Shown one piece after another: positions 24,860-33,448 of a stretch of 64,000 nucleotides of DNA. The notes under the pieces are model-generated. The model did not search any database and was not told the DNA's origin. It worked only from the letters and a program-made list of their open reading frames with translations. The position numbers and the translations under genes are program-made. Position 1 is the first letter of the stretch. Every line of letters starts with the position of its first letter. The stretch is from Fimbriiglobus sp. Lineage in GTDB: Bacteria; Planctomycetota; Planctomycetia; Gemmatales; Gemmataceae. The stretch spans positions 1 through 64,000 of the forward strand of contig JALHQU010000017.1 of NCBI GenBank assembly GCA_022841795.1. The letters are read 5' to 3'.

Positions 24860-24997
24860 ATGATCCGGTCCGTCACCCGTCTGCTCGGGCTGTTCGCCCT
24901 CGGCCTGATCGCCACCGCCGTCGTCGGCTGCATGGCCACCCACGACCTGTACGACGACGATTACTACGACGGGTACGAAGTCGATTACCGGCGGTGA
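24860..24997 (+). CDS. 45-residue lipoprotein
   Basis: A short open frame with a convincing lipoprotein signal (RLLGLFALGLIATAVVGC, lipobox AVVGC) and an acidic, tyrosine-rich mature tail (HDLYDDDYYDGYEVDYRR). agga precedes the ATG. The signal plus an ordered charge pattern in so short a frame makes a real gene likely, although no homologue is recognised. It lies downstream of psuG and just before a cysteine synthase relic on the other strand. Confidence 0.55.
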   Translation: MIRSVTRLLGLFALGLIATAVVGCMATHDLYDDDYYDGYEVDYRR

Positions 24998-25001
24998 GCG
25001 G

Positions 25002-25103
25002 AAGGCCGGCCTCGACCATCCCCACCCCGATGCGGTCCTTCACGCGGTTCAGCCGCACCAGCGGGGTGTCGCAGATCGTCTGCGTGACCGTGTCGAACGT
25101 CTT
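25002..25103 (-). pseudogene. relic of a cysteine synthase gene
   Basis: Read on the minus strand this 34-codon stretch gives TVTQTICDTPLVRLNRV joined directly to VKDRIGVGMVEAG. In cysteine synthases the first matches the N-terminal IGNTPLVRLNRV and the second the PLP-lysine segment SVKDRIGVAMIEAA, normally about 23 residues apart. The two are fused, so an internal deletion is implied, and nothing else of the protein remains. A full cysteine synthase-like gene lies on the opposite strand 170 bases away. The remaining gap (25104-25273) shows no gene. Confidence 0.65.
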
Positions 25104-25273
25104 GCCGGGGGCATGGCCGGCCGGCCGACGCCCGCGAGAAGATCCCGACCGAGACCACCCTGGCTGACCTGGTGCCGTCCTCGGGGGCGGGCTACGTCAT
25201 CTGGCACCCGCCGGCACGGAACCGGACCCGAGGCAACCTGTCTTTGCCGCCTCCGGTTGGCGACAATAGGGGC

Positions 25274-26269
25274 ATGACCGCCGGCCACATCCTCGACCGC
25301 ATCGGCCACACCCCGATGGTGTGGCTCAGCTGCGTATCCGCCGGGCTGCCGGTGCCGGTGTTCGGCAAGTGCGAGTTCCTGAACCCCGGCGGCAGCGGGA
25401 AGGACCGGATCGCGAAAGCCATCGTCGAACACGCCGAGCAGTCGGGCGAACTGCGGCCGGGGATGACGCTGGTGGAGGCGACGGCCGGGAACACCGGCGT
25501 CGGGCTGGCGCTGATGGCCGCCGCCCGCGGGTACAAGCTGGCCTGCGTGATGCCGGAGAAGATGTCGATCGACAAGCGGGCGGCGCTCGCCGCGCTGGGT
25601 GCCGAGGTGATCGTGGTGCCGAACGCCCCGCCGAACGACCCGCGGAACTTTCGCCGGGCGGCCGAACGGCTGGCGGTCGAATGCGGCTGGTTCCTCACCC
25701 GCCAGTTCGAACACCCGGCCAACCCGCTCACCCACGAGACGACCACCGGGCCGGAGATCCTGGAGCAGTGCGGCGGGCGGGCGGGGGCGTTCGTGTGCGG
25801 CGTGGGCACCGGCGGTACCATCAGCGGCGTCGGGCGGTATCTGAAGCGGCACTGCCCTGGTGCCCGCATCGCCCTCGCCGACCCGGTCGGCTCCCGGCTG
25901 GCGCACCTCGTGAACCCGGCCCACCCGGACCACGACGCCGGCTACAAAGTGGAAGGGATCGGCGGGAGCGAGCCGCCGGCCGTCCTCGACCTGTCGGTGA
26001 TCGACGCGGCCGAGCGGGTGACGGACGACGAGTCGTTCGCCACGACCGGCCGGTTGATGCGGGAAGAGGGGCTACTCGTCGGCGGGTCGAGCGGGACGGC
26101 GGTGGCCGCCGCCCTACGGGTGGCCGCACGCGGCGACATCGACGGGCCGGTCGTCGCCCTGCTCGCCGACTCGTGGGATCGGTACTGCTCCCAATCGTGG
26201 ATGCGGCCACCCTCACCCGCCGTCGATACAACCGTCCACCGGCTGAAGGAGCGAACGGATGGGAAGTGA
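25274..26269 (+). CDS. PLP-dependent cysteine synthase family protein
   Basis: A 331-residue fold-type II PLP enzyme. LNPGGSGKDRIAKAI holds the PLP lysine (Lys43), EATAGNTGVGLALMAA the substrate loop, GVGTGGTISGVGRYLK the phosphate-binding loop, and GLLVGGSSGTAVAAAL the pyridine-nitrogen contact. It makes cysteine from O-acetylserine or a related substrate, or acts as a cystathionine beta-synthase; sequence alone does not decide. It lacks the CBS domain of the longer enzymes. ATG 25274 matches the family N terminus (ILDRIGHTPMVWL). The next gene, a YeiH-type exporter, overlaps its end by 11 bases, suggesting a shared sulfur-related role. Confidence 0.88.
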   Translation: MTAGHILDRIGHTPMVWLSCVSAGLPVPVFGKCEFLNPGGSGKDRIAKAIVEHAEQSGELRPGMTLVEATAGNTGVGLALMAAARGYKLACVMPEKMSIDKRAALAALGAEVIVVPNAPPNDPRNFRRAAERLAVECGWFLTRQFEHPANPLTHETTTGPEILEQCGGRAGAFVCGVGTGGTISGVGRYLKRHCPGARIALADPVGSRLAHLVNPAHPDHDAGYKVEGIGGSEPPAVLDLSVIDAAERVTDDESFATTGRLMREEGLLVGGSSGTAVAAALRVAARGDIDGPVVALLADSWDRYCSQSWMRPPSPAVDTTVHRLKERTDGK

Positions 26270-27701
26270 CGGCGAGGCCGGGCGTCGGCCCGCGTGGTAC
26301 CGCACCGAAGACGGGCTGGCCGTGCTGGTCGGCCTGCTGGTGGTCGCGCTCGGGCTGGGGTCGGCCGCCGGGTTCGACCTGCTCGGCTGGGCGGCGGTGG
26401 TGAAGGAGTGGGCCGACCCGGCGAAGGCCGTCGCCCCGGCGGGCAAAAGTTATGCGTGGCTCGGCGGGTGGGGGGCGCTCGCGGCCACGTTCCTGTTCCT
26501 GCTCGTCGTCCTGTCCGCCGGTGCGAAGCTGGTCGGCGCGTCGCCCGTGCAGTTCGCCGGCCGGTTCGCGGTGTTGTTCGCCGCCGCCTACGGGTGCTGG
26601 GTCGCCGGCCACTGGGCGTACCTGGCCGCCGCCCCGAACAAGCGGCCGGCCGGGGTCGGGTGGTCGCTCGGGCTGACCGGCGAGGCCGGCTACCTGCTCG
26701 CGCTGACGGCCGGGCTGCTCATCGCCAATCTGGCCCCCCGCGCCGCCGGGTGGTTCCGCCCGGCCGCCCGCTCCGAGCTGTACATCAAGGCGGCCATCGT
26801 CATCTACGGGGCGGTACTCGGGCTGAAAGCCGCCGAGGAATCCGGCCGGGCCGGGGCGGTGTTGTTCCGCGGGCTGGCGGCCATCGTCGAGGCGTACCTG
26901 GTGTACTGGGCGGTGGTGTACCTGCTCGCCCGCACCCTGTTCCGGTTCAGCCGCGAGTGGGCCGCCTGCCTGGCGTCCGGCATCTCCATCTGCGGCGTCA
27001 CCGCCGCCATCACCACCGGGGCGGCCATCCGCGCCCGGCCGGTGGTGCCGGTGATGGTGTCGTCGCTGGTGGTGGTGTTCGCGGTACTGGAAATGCTGGT
27101 ATTGCCCGGGCTGGCCCGGGTGCTGTTGCCGAACGAGCCGATGGTGGCGGCGGCGTGGATGGGGCTGGCGGTGAAGACGGACGGGGCGGCGTTCGCCAGC
27201 GGGGAGATCGTCGGCGGGATGTACTACCCGGACGACAAGGACGCCCGCCAGTGGATGGCGCTGACGACGACCACGGTGAAGGTGTGCATCGACATCTTCA
27301 TCGGCGTGTGGGCGGTGGTGCTGTCGGCGGTGTGGGCGTGGAAGATCGACCCGCGGCCGGGCGGCGGGCGGCTGCCGCTGGCCGACATCTGGGCGCGGTT
27401 TCCGAAGTTCGTGTTCGGATACGCCCTCACCTTCGGCGTGTTCTTCGCGCTCGGGGTGTACGCCACCCCGGCGGCTACCGGGCTGAAGGAGGCGACGGCG
27501 TCGGCGGACGTGTTCCGCCGGGCGTTCTTCGCCCTCACCTTCTTCAGCATCGGGCTGGCCACCGACTTCCGCCGGCTGTGGGCGGAGGGGCTGGGGCGGC
27601 TCGCGGCGGTGTACGCGGTCAGCCTGTTCGGGTTCGTCATCTGGGTCGGGCTGGGCATCTCGTGGCTGTTCTTCGGCGGCGTGCAGCCGCCCGGAAAGTG
27701 A
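26259..27701 (+). CDS. YeiH-family putative sulfate exporter
   Basis: A 480-residue membrane protein with roughly ten or more hydrophobic segments. It belongs to the YeiH/UPF0324 family: LASGISICGVTAAITTGAAI corresponds to the family core near mid-protein and AAWMGLAVKTDGAAFASGEI to the second conserved block. The first 130 residues, with extra membrane segments, are longer than in the 350-residue E. coli type. Export of sulfate or sulfonate-derived anions has been proposed for the family and is not well proven. It overlaps the cysteine synthase-like gene, which supports a sulfur link. Confidence 0.82.
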   Translation: MGSDGEAGRRPAWYRTEDGLAVLVGLLVVALGLGSAAGFDLLGWAAVVKEWADPAKAVAPAGKSYAWLGGWGALAATFLFLLVVLSAGAKLVGASPVQFAGRFAVLFAAAYGCWVAGHWAYLAAAPNKRPAGVGWSLGLTGEAGYLLALTAGLLIANLAPRAAGWFRPAARSELYIKAAIVIYGAVLGLKAAEESGRAGAVLFRGLAAIVEAYLVYWAVVYLLARTLFRFSREWAACLASGISICGVTAAITTGAAIRARPVVPVMVSSLVVVFAVLEMLVLPGLARVLLPNEPMVAAAWMGLAVKTDGAAFASGEIVGGMYYPDDKDARQWMALTTTTVKVCIDIFIGVWAVVLSAVWAWKIDPRPGGGRLPLADIWARFPKFVFGYALTFGVFFALGVYATPAATGLKEATASADVFRRAFFALTFFSIGLATDFRRLWAEGLGRLAAVYAVSLFGFVIWVGLGISWLFFGGVQPPGK

Positions 27702-27709
27702 GGCCGACC

Positions 27710-27883
27710 GTGAGCGACCCGACCCGGCCGACCGACGCCGACACCGCCCGCGAACTGCGGCAGCAGGCCCACGAGCCGCTGCTGCCGGTGGAGAAACAGT
27801 TGATCGCCGGCAGCCTGCTGCTCGGGCTGGCGCTGCTCGGCCTGCTGCTGTGGGCGTGCCGGACGTACTTCCCGGCCGGCTGA
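27710..27883 (+). CDS. 57-residue single-pass membrane protein
   Basis: Starts with GTG eight bases after the exporter stop. It has a charged N terminus (TARELRQQAHEPLLPVEKQ) and one membrane span (IAGSLLLGLALLGLLLW), ending CRTYFPAG. Its spacing and orientation suggest co-expression with the YeiH-type exporter, perhaps as a small accessory subunit. No family is recognised. Confidence 0.6.
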   Translation: MSDPTRPTDADTARELRQQAHEPLLPVEKQLIAGSLLLGLALLGLLLWACRTYFPAG

Positions 27884-27888
27884 TCCCC

Positions 27889-28012
27889 GTCGAGAGCGCC
27901 CAGCTCCTTCAGCCCCTTCCACACGTTCAGGATGACGGGCGTGATCGGGCCGTTCTGCCCTCCGGCCACTTGGCTTTCCCGCCCCTCGGCGTACACCATC
28001 ACCCGCAACCCC
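27889..28012 (-). pseudogene. short protein-coding relic, possibly penicillin-binding protein end
   Basis: On the minus strand, the frame reads VMVYAEGRESQVAGGQNGPI then TPVILNVWKGLKELGALD. The AGGQNGPI segment followed by a helix resembles the C-terminal end of penicillin-binding transpeptidases, but the similarity is slight. No start or remaining domain is present. It occupies the gap between the small membrane protein and the dehydrogenase gene. Confidence 0.25.
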
Positions 28013-28036
28013 GGCCCTCCCCGTGGTGACGGTGGC

Positions 28037-29086
28037 ATGTCGTTCCGCATCGGCCTCACCCGCGACTTCCTCACCCCGGCCGGCGACGTCGCCTTCGGTG
28101 ACATCGGGCTGTCGCTGCTCGACGTGCCGGGCGTGAGCCGGGAGTTCCTGCCCGAGAACACGCCGGAGCTACGGCCGGACCAGATCGCCGGGTACGACGG
28201 GCTGCTCGTCCTCGGGCCGAAAGTCACAGCCGCCACCCTGGCCGGGCACGACCGACTCGCCATCATCGCCCGCTTCGGGGTGGGGTACGACAACATCGAC
28301 GTGCCCGCCTGCACCGCCGCGGGGGTGGCCCTCAGCATCACCCCGGACGGCGTCCGCCGCCCGGTGGCCGTCAGCGCCATCACCTTCCTGCTGGCGTGTT
28401 CGCACAAGTTGCTGGTGAAAGACCGCCTCACCCGCGCCGGCCGCTGGGCGGACAAGCTGAACCATATGGGCACGGGCGTGACCGGCCGCACCTTCGGCGT
28501 CATCGGCGTGGGCAACATCGGCCGCGAAATCTTCCGCCTGGCGAAGCCGTTCGACATGCGTCACCTGGGGTACGACCCGTTCCTGACGACCGCCCCGGAC
28601 GGCGTGGAGTTGGTGCCGCTCGGCCAGCTGCTGACCGAGTCGGATTACGTCGTCATCAGCTGCTCGCTGTCGAAGGAGACGCACCACCTGTTGAACGCCG
28701 AGCGGCTGGCGCGGATGAAGCCGACGGCGTACCTGATCAATGTGGCCCGCGGGCCGATCGTCGATCAGGCAGCGCTGACCGCGGCCCTTCAACAGAACCG
28801 GATCGCCGGGGCCGGGCTGGACGTGTTCGACCCCGAGCCGATCTCGCCCGACGACCCGCTGCTGACGCTGGACAACGTCATCCTCGCCCCGCACGCCGTC
28901 TGCTGGACGGACGAGTGCTTCGGCAACAACGGCCGCAGCGCCTGCCGCAGCCTGCTGGCGGTGGCGAGCGGCCGGCCGCCGGAATTCGTCGTCAACCGCG
29001 AGGTGCTGACCTCGCCGAAGTTCGTGGCGAAGATGAAGCGATTCACCACGGAGGGCGCAGAGGGCGCGGAGAAGAACAGAGTTTGA
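28037..29086 (+). CDS. D-isomer-specific 2-hydroxyacid dehydrogenase
   Basis: A 349-residue cytoplasmic NAD(P)-dependent dehydrogenase. GVIGVGNIGREIFRLAKPF is the nucleotide loop, and the catalytic residues lie in NVARGPIVDQAAL (Arg), DVFDPEPISPDDPLL (Glu) and APHAVCWTDEC (His). It fits the SerA/glyoxylate reductase group; the substrate is probably a sugar-derived acid, given the operon that follows. ATG 28037 is chosen over 27932 because the earlier residues match nothing. The C-terminal tail FTTEGAEGAEKNRV is encoded by a palindrome arm (29042-29071), an extension that does not belong to the family. Confidence 0.88.
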   Translation: MSFRIGLTRDFLTPAGDVAFGDIGLSLLDVPGVSREFLPENTPELRPDQIAGYDGLLVLGPKVTAATLAGHDRLAIIARFGVGYDNIDVPACTAAGVALSITPDGVRRPVAVSAITFLLACSHKLLVKDRLTRAGRWADKLNHMGTGVTGRTFGVIGVGNIGREIFRLAKPFDMRHLGYDPFLTTAPDGVELVPLGQLLTESDYVVISCSLSKETHHLLNAERLARMKPTAYLINVARGPIVDQAALTAALQQNRIAGAGLDVFDPEPISPDDPLLTLDNVILAPHAVCWTDECFGNNGRSACRSLLAVASGRPPEFVVNREVLTSPKFVAKMKRFTTEGAEGAEKNRV

Positions 29087-29228
29087 ACCACAGAGGCACA
29101 GGGACACAGAGAAGGCGAAGACACGAGAGAGTCATTTTATCGGACTTCATTCTGCCTTCTCTGTGTCCCTGTGCCTCTGTGGTTAGTATGGTTTTTCTCT
29201 CCGCGCCCTCTGCGCCCTCCGCGGTGAA
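29042..29228. repeat. two-block palindrome, 30-bp arms each
   Basis: Block A: 29042-29071 pairs with 29199-29228 with one mismatch. Block B: 29086-29115 pairs exactly with 29155-29184. The blocks are nested, forming one long interrupted stem around a 39-base loop. Block A encodes the dehydrogenase tail and block B starts with the last base of its stop. The left arm of block B recurs at 45947. Confidence 0.92.
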
Positions 29229-29252
29229 ATTCTGATTCCCGGAGGAGACGGC

Positions 29253-30041
29253 GTGAGAGATAACCGCGTGAAGCAGACGCTGGCCGCCGGCGGGGTCAGC
29301 CTGGGCACCATGAACATCGAGTTCGCCACCACCGGCGTCGGCCGCATCATGGCCGAGGCGGGGGCCGAGTTCTGCGTGTTCGACATGGAGCACTCCGGGT
29401 GGAGCACCGAGACCGTCCGGCAGGTGATCGCCACCTCTCGGTGTGCCGACCTGGTGCCGTTCGTCCGCCCGCCGACCACCCAGTACCACCTCATCAGCCG
29501 GGTGCTGGACGTGGGGGCGATGGGGCTGGTCATCCCGCTGGTGAACTCCGCCGAGCAAGCCAAGTTCGCGGTGGAGTGCGCCATGTACCCGCCGCGGGGC
29601 AAGCGGGGGTGCGCGTTCGCCCTGGCCCACGACGACTACAGGGGCGGCGACCTGACGGCGAAGATGCAGCACACCAACGACAACGTGTTCCTCATCGCCC
29701 AGATCGAAACCGAGGAGGGGCTGCGGAACGTGGACGCCATCGTGTCCACGCCGGGGGTCGATGCCCTGTGGATCGGGCAGTTCGACCTGACCACCTCGCT
29801 CGGCATCCCCGGCCAGTTCGACCACCCGAAGTTCCAGGACGCGACCAAGCGGATCGTGGAGGCGTGCCACCGGCACAACAAGGTGGCCACGCTGGCGGTG
29901 ATGAACCCGGACGAGTTGGCCGCCGGCCCGGAAAACGGGTTCCGCCTCTTGGTGTACGCCGCCGACCTGTGGATCTACCAGCAGGCCCTGCGGCGGTGCT
30001 TCCGCACCGTGCGGGACAAGCTGTCGAGCGGCGTCACGTGA
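29253..30041 (+). CDS. HpcH/HpaI-family aldolase
   Basis: A 262-residue class II aldolase. It has the family order FDMEHSGWSTE (with His), VPFVRPPTT (catalytic Arg), IAQIETEEGLRNVD (metal Glu) and DALWIGQFDLTTSLG (metal Asp). Members split 2-keto-3-deoxy sugar acids or related hydroxy-keto acids to pyruvate-type products. GTG 29253 has ggagg upstream. The operon around it (lactonase, sugar transporter, dehydrogenases) suggests cleavage of a sugar-acid intermediate. The exact substrate is not shown by sequence. Confidence 0.88.
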   Translation: MRDNRVKQTLAAGGVSLGTMNIEFATTGVGRIMAEAGAEFCVFDMEHSGWSTETVRQVIATSRCADLVPFVRPPTTQYHLISRVLDVGAMGLVIPLVNSAEQAKFAVECAMYPPRGKRGCAFALAHDDYRGGDLTAKMQHTNDNVFLIAQIETEEGLRNVDAIVSTPGVDALWIGQFDLTTSLGIPGQFDHPKFQDATKRIVEACHRHNKVATLAVMNPDELAAGPENGFRLLVYAADLWIYQQALRRCFRTVRDKLSSGVT

Positions 30042-30045
30042 GTGA

Positions 30046-30075
30046 CCCGAGTATTCTGCTTCGCCAACACTCGGG
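30046..30075 (+). promoter_or_regulatory. short hairpin between aldolase and lactonase genes
   Basis: cccgagt at 30046-30052 pairs with actcggg at 30069-30075 around a 16-base loop, in a 58-base gap inside the operon. It could protect or separate parts of the transcript; no T-run follows. Confidence 0.35.
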
Positions 30076-30099
30076 ACCCTGACGGGTCTCCGCTCGATC

Positions 30100-31962
30100 A
30101 TGAGCGTGCCGCTGTGCTACTACGGGTCGCCGGACCCGCTCCCGCCGCGGCGGGTACTGCGGGCCGGCCCGCTGACCGCCGTGTACGAAACCGGCGACCT
30201 GCGGTACGTGAAGGTGGGCGGGCTGGAGGTGTGCCGGCGGTGGTACGCCGCCGTGCGGGACCGCAACTGGGGCACCGTGCCGGGGGTGATCTCGGACGAG
30301 GTAATCGAGGAGACCGAAGACGGCTTCCGGGTGTCGTACACCAGCACCCACCGGCAGGGGGATGTTCACTTCGTTTGGCGGGCGGAGATCGTTGGAGAGA
30401 AGCAAGAAGCCGCTTCCACCTACGGCGTAACCCCGGCCGCCCACATCGTGTTCAAGTTCGACGGCGAAGCGCGAACAACGTTCCTGCGGAACCGCATCGG
30501 CTTCTGCGTCCTCCACCCGCCGCGGTGTGCCGGGTTGCCCGTTCAGATTCACCATCCGGATGGGACCATCACCATGGGACTTCAGTTCCCGGAGCTGATT
30601 GCACCCGTGAACCCGTTCCGGATTATCTCGACCATCCAGCCGTGTAGCAGCCACCAGGCGTGGTGGACGTTCGAGGGCGACGTGTTTGAGACCGAAGATC
30701 AGCGGAACTGGATCGACGCCTCGTTCAAGACGTTTTGCACGCCCCTCAGCCGGCCGTTCCCGGTGGAGGTGAAAACGGGCGAGCGGGTGACGCAAACCGT
30801 GTCGATGACCATGATCGGAGGCTGGGGTGAATCGGAGTCATCGCTCGCACTCACCATCGCCGACCGCGCCGCCACCTTGCCCGACGTCGGCCTCGCATTG
30901 GGCGAGCAAAATGCCGACTCCGCCCTCCTCCGCCTGCTCCTGCCGGCGCACCTTCGCGTCGAACTCGACCTGACCCGCCCCGGCTTCGCCGACCGCCTAC
31001 GGCATGCCACCGCCGAAGCGAGCGCCATCGGCAGCAAACTGGAACTGGCCGTCACGGTGTCGAACGACGCCTGGGAGGAGACGAAGCCGCTGATCGACGC
31101 CCTGCACGCCATCGACCCGCCACTCGCCCGCGTGCTGGCGTTCCATGCCGCGGAATGGTGTACCCCCGAGCGAATCGTCACCCCGGTCGTCGAAGCTCTC
31201 GCACGGTTCGACATCACCGTCCCGATATTCGTCGGCACCGCCGCCAACTTCACCGAACTGAACCGTGGGCGGCCCGATCCCACCCACGCCGATGGCGTGT
31301 GCTATTCGATCCAGCCGCAGGAGCACGCCCTCGACAACGCCTCGCTCGTCGAGTGCTGCGCCGCCATCGCCGACACCGTCCGCACCGCCCGCAGCTTCTG
31401 TGGTGACAAGCCACTGTCAGTCGGGCCGATCACCCTCCGCAAGCGGGTGAACCCCTATGCCACCGGCCCGTGGGAACAACCGCCGCCCGACCCGCGACAG
31501 CCGACCCTGTTCGGAGCGGCGTGGACGCTCGGGGCGCTCAAGTACCTCGCCGAGTCGGGCGTGGCGTCGGCCACGTTCTACGAGACGACCGGCCCGCGGG
31601 GGGTGATGGACGGCGTGCGGGTGTTCCCGCTGTTCCACGTCTTGGCCGACGCGACCGAGTTGGCTGGCGCGGACGTGCTGAAGTGCGAATCGTCCGACCC
31701 GCTGCGGTTCGACGCGCTGGTGCTACGATCCGGCGATCGCCTCCGAGTGATGCTGGTGAACATGACCGCCGAGCCGCAAACCGTCACGCTCGACGGCCTG
31801 CCCGCTGAGGTGCAAATCCGGACCCTCGACGAAACCACTTTCGAGTCCGCTAGCACCGACCCGGTTGCATTCCGCCGACAGATCGGCGACACTCTGCCGA
31901 CCGCCGACGGGCGGCTCACCCTCTCCCTGCGTCCCTACGGCTATGTCCGCATCGACGGCTGA
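30100..31962 (+). CDS. D-apionolactonase-like protein
   Basis: A 620-residue protein, the size of the D-apionate lactonase (ApnL) family. The N-terminal domain pattern VLRAGPLTAVYETGDLRYVK, GLEVCRRWYAAVRDRNWGTV, then GFRVSYTS, agrees with that family, followed by a beta/alpha barrel region (LELAVTVSNDAWEE, VPIFVGTAANFTELNR, SVGPITLRKRVNPYA) and a short C-terminal beta domain. ApnL opens D-apionolactone to D-apionate in D-apiose breakdown. Recognition is from memory of the family, not an alignment. The gene lies directly before a sugar ABC transporter and a Gfo/Idh/MocA dehydrogenase, as expected. Part of the gene (about 30380-30800) is somewhat richer in A+T than its neighbours. Confidence 0.6.
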   Translation: MSVPLCYYGSPDPLPPRRVLRAGPLTAVYETGDLRYVKVGGLEVCRRWYAAVRDRNWGTVPGVISDEVIEETEDGFRVSYTSTHRQGDVHFVWRAEIVGEKQEAASTYGVTPAAHIVFKFDGEARTTFLRNRIGFCVLHPPRCAGLPVQIHHPDGTITMGLQFPELIAPVNPFRIISTIQPCSSHQAWWTFEGDVFETEDQRNWIDASFKTFCTPLSRPFPVEVKTGERVTQTVSMTMIGGWGESESSLALTIADRAATLPDVGLALGEQNADSALLRLLLPAHLRVELDLTRPGFADRLRHATAEASAIGSKLELAVTVSNDAWEETKPLIDALHAIDPPLARVLAFHAAEWCTPERIVTPVVEALARFDITVPIFVGTAANFTELNRGRPDPTHADGVCYSIQPQEHALDNASLVECCAAIADTVRTARSFCGDKPLSVGPITLRKRVNPYATGPWEQPPPDPRQPTLFGAAWTLGALKYLAESGVASATFYETTGPRGVMDGVRVFPLFHVLADATELAGADVLKCESSDPLRFDALVLRSGDRLRVMLVNMTAEPQTVTLDGLPAEVQIRTLDETTFESASTDPVAFRRQIGDTLPTADGRLTLSLRPYGYVRIDG

Positions 31963-33448
31963 CACCCTGTTGTCACTGCGGGGCGTTCACAAGCGCTACC
32001 CCGGTGTCCACGCGCTCAAGGGGGTGGACTTCGCCGTGCGGCGGGGGGAGGTTCATGCCGTCGTCGGCGAGAACGGAGCGGGCAAGACCACGCTCATGCA
32101 AATCCTCGCCGGCGTCCACCGCCCGGACGACGGCGAGCTGACGTTCGACGGCCGCACCCGCACCTTCGCCACCGAGCGGGAGGCGCAGGCCGCGGGCGTG
32201 GCCATCGTGTTCCAGGAACGGAGCCTGTTCGGCCCGCTCAGCGTGGCCGAGAACGTGTTCGCCGGCCGCCACCCCTCCCGGTTCGGGGTCGTCGATTTCC
32301 CCCGCCTACACGCCGACACCGCGAAGCTGCTGGAGCGGGTCGGGTTAACCGTCGATCCGACCGCGGCGGTGGAAACGCTCTCGCCCGGCGAGCAACAACT
32401 GGTGGAAATTGCGAAAGCGCTGTCGCTGAATGCCCGGCTGTTGATCCTGGACGAGCCGACCGCCGCCCTCACCCCGGCCGAGACGAACACCCTGTTCGGT
32501 GTGGTCCGCGGGCTGAAATCGCAGGGCGTGGCGGTGGTGTACATCTCGCACCGGCTGGAGGAGGTGTTCGCCCTGGCCGACCGCGTGACGGTGCTGAAGG
32601 ACGGCGAGGGACAAGGCACGTTCGCCGTGAGGGACGTCACCCCGCAGGTGCTGGTGCGGAAGATGGTCGGCCGCGACGTGGAGTTCGAGCGGCCGGCGGA
32701 CCGCACGCCCGGTAACAAGGTGGTATTCGAAGTGACCGGGCTGACCGACCGCGACACGGCCGGTCGGGTGCGGTTAACCGACGTGTCGTTCGCCGTGCGG
32801 GCGGGGGAAATCCTCGGCCTGGGTGGGCTGGTCGGGGCGGGCCGCACGGAAACGGCGCTCGGCATCTTCGGCGGGCGACCGGGGTGCGGCGGCGAGGTGC
32901 GGGTGAACGGGAAGCCGGTTCGCATCCGCTCGCCGCAACACGCCATCGCCGCCGGCATCGGCTACCTGCCCGAAGACCGCAAGGACGCCGGCCTGTTCCT
33001 CGACATGGGCCTGGCCGCGAACGTGGCCGCCGCCACCCTGCGGGGGGTGGTGCTGAACGACGCCGAGCAGGATCGCACCGGCCACCGCTACCGTGAGAAG
33101 CTGCGGATCGCCGCCCGCGGGGGCGACGAGCCGGTGCGGGCGCTGAGCGGCGGCAACCAGCAGAAGGTGCTGCTGGCGCGGTGGCTGGAGGTGAACCCGG
33201 CGGTGCTCATCGTGGACGAGCCGACCCGCGGGGTGGACGTGGGGGCGAAGCGGGAGGTCCACGCCGTGCTGTTCGAGTTGGCCCGGAAGGGCACGGCGGT
33301 GGTGGTCATCTCGTCCGACCTGCCGGAACTGTTGGCGCTGGCCGACCGGGTGGTGGTGCTGCGGGCCGGGCGGGTGGCCGGCGAACTGTCGCGTGAGCGG
33401 ATGACGGAAGAAGCGGTCATCGCCTTGTCGAGCGGAGTCGCCCGATGA
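31943..33448 (+). CDS. sugar ABC transporter ATP-binding protein
   Basis: A 501-residue double ABC protein of the RbsA/MglA type. Domain 1: VVGENGAGKTTLMQIL, signature LSPGEQQLVEIAKAL, Walker B LLILDEPTAAL. Domain 2: a degenerate P-loop (GLGGLVGAGRTETAL), the LSGGNQQKVLLARWL signature, and VLIVDEPTRGVDVG. This asymmetry is typical of the family. It powers import of a monosaccharide. It overlaps the lactonase gene by 20 bases and the permease gene by four. ATG 31943 matches the family start LLSLRGVHKRYPGVHALKGV. Confidence 0.93.
   Translation: MSASTADTLLSLRGVHKRYPGVHALKGVDFAVRRGEVHAVVGENGAGKTTLMQILAGVHRPDDGELTFDGRTRTFATEREAQAAGVAIVFQERSLFGPLSVAENVFAGRHPSRFGVVDFPRLHADTAKLLERVGLTVDPTAAVETLSPGEQQLVEIAKALSLNARLLILDEPTAALTPAETNTLFGVVRGLKSQGVAVVYISHRLEEVFALADRVTVLKDGEGQGTFAVRDVTPQVLVRKMVGRDVEFERPADRTPGNKVVFEVTGLTDRDTAGRVRLTDVSFAVRAGEILGLGGLVGAGRTETALGIFGGRPGCGGEVRVNGKPVRIRSPQHAIAAGIGYLPEDRKDAGLFLDMGLAANVAAATLRGVVLNDAEQDRTGHRYREKLRIAARGGDEPVRALSGGNQQKVLLARWLEVNPAVLIVDEPTRGVDVGAKREVHAVLFELARKGTAVVVISSDLPELLALADRVVVLRAGRVAGELSRERMTEEAVIALSSGVAR

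Noticed and set aside
28396-29235. Plus-strand frame overlapping the dehydrogenase and the palindrome
   Set aside because: It is an alternative frame of the dehydrogenase gene and its tail is translated palindrome.
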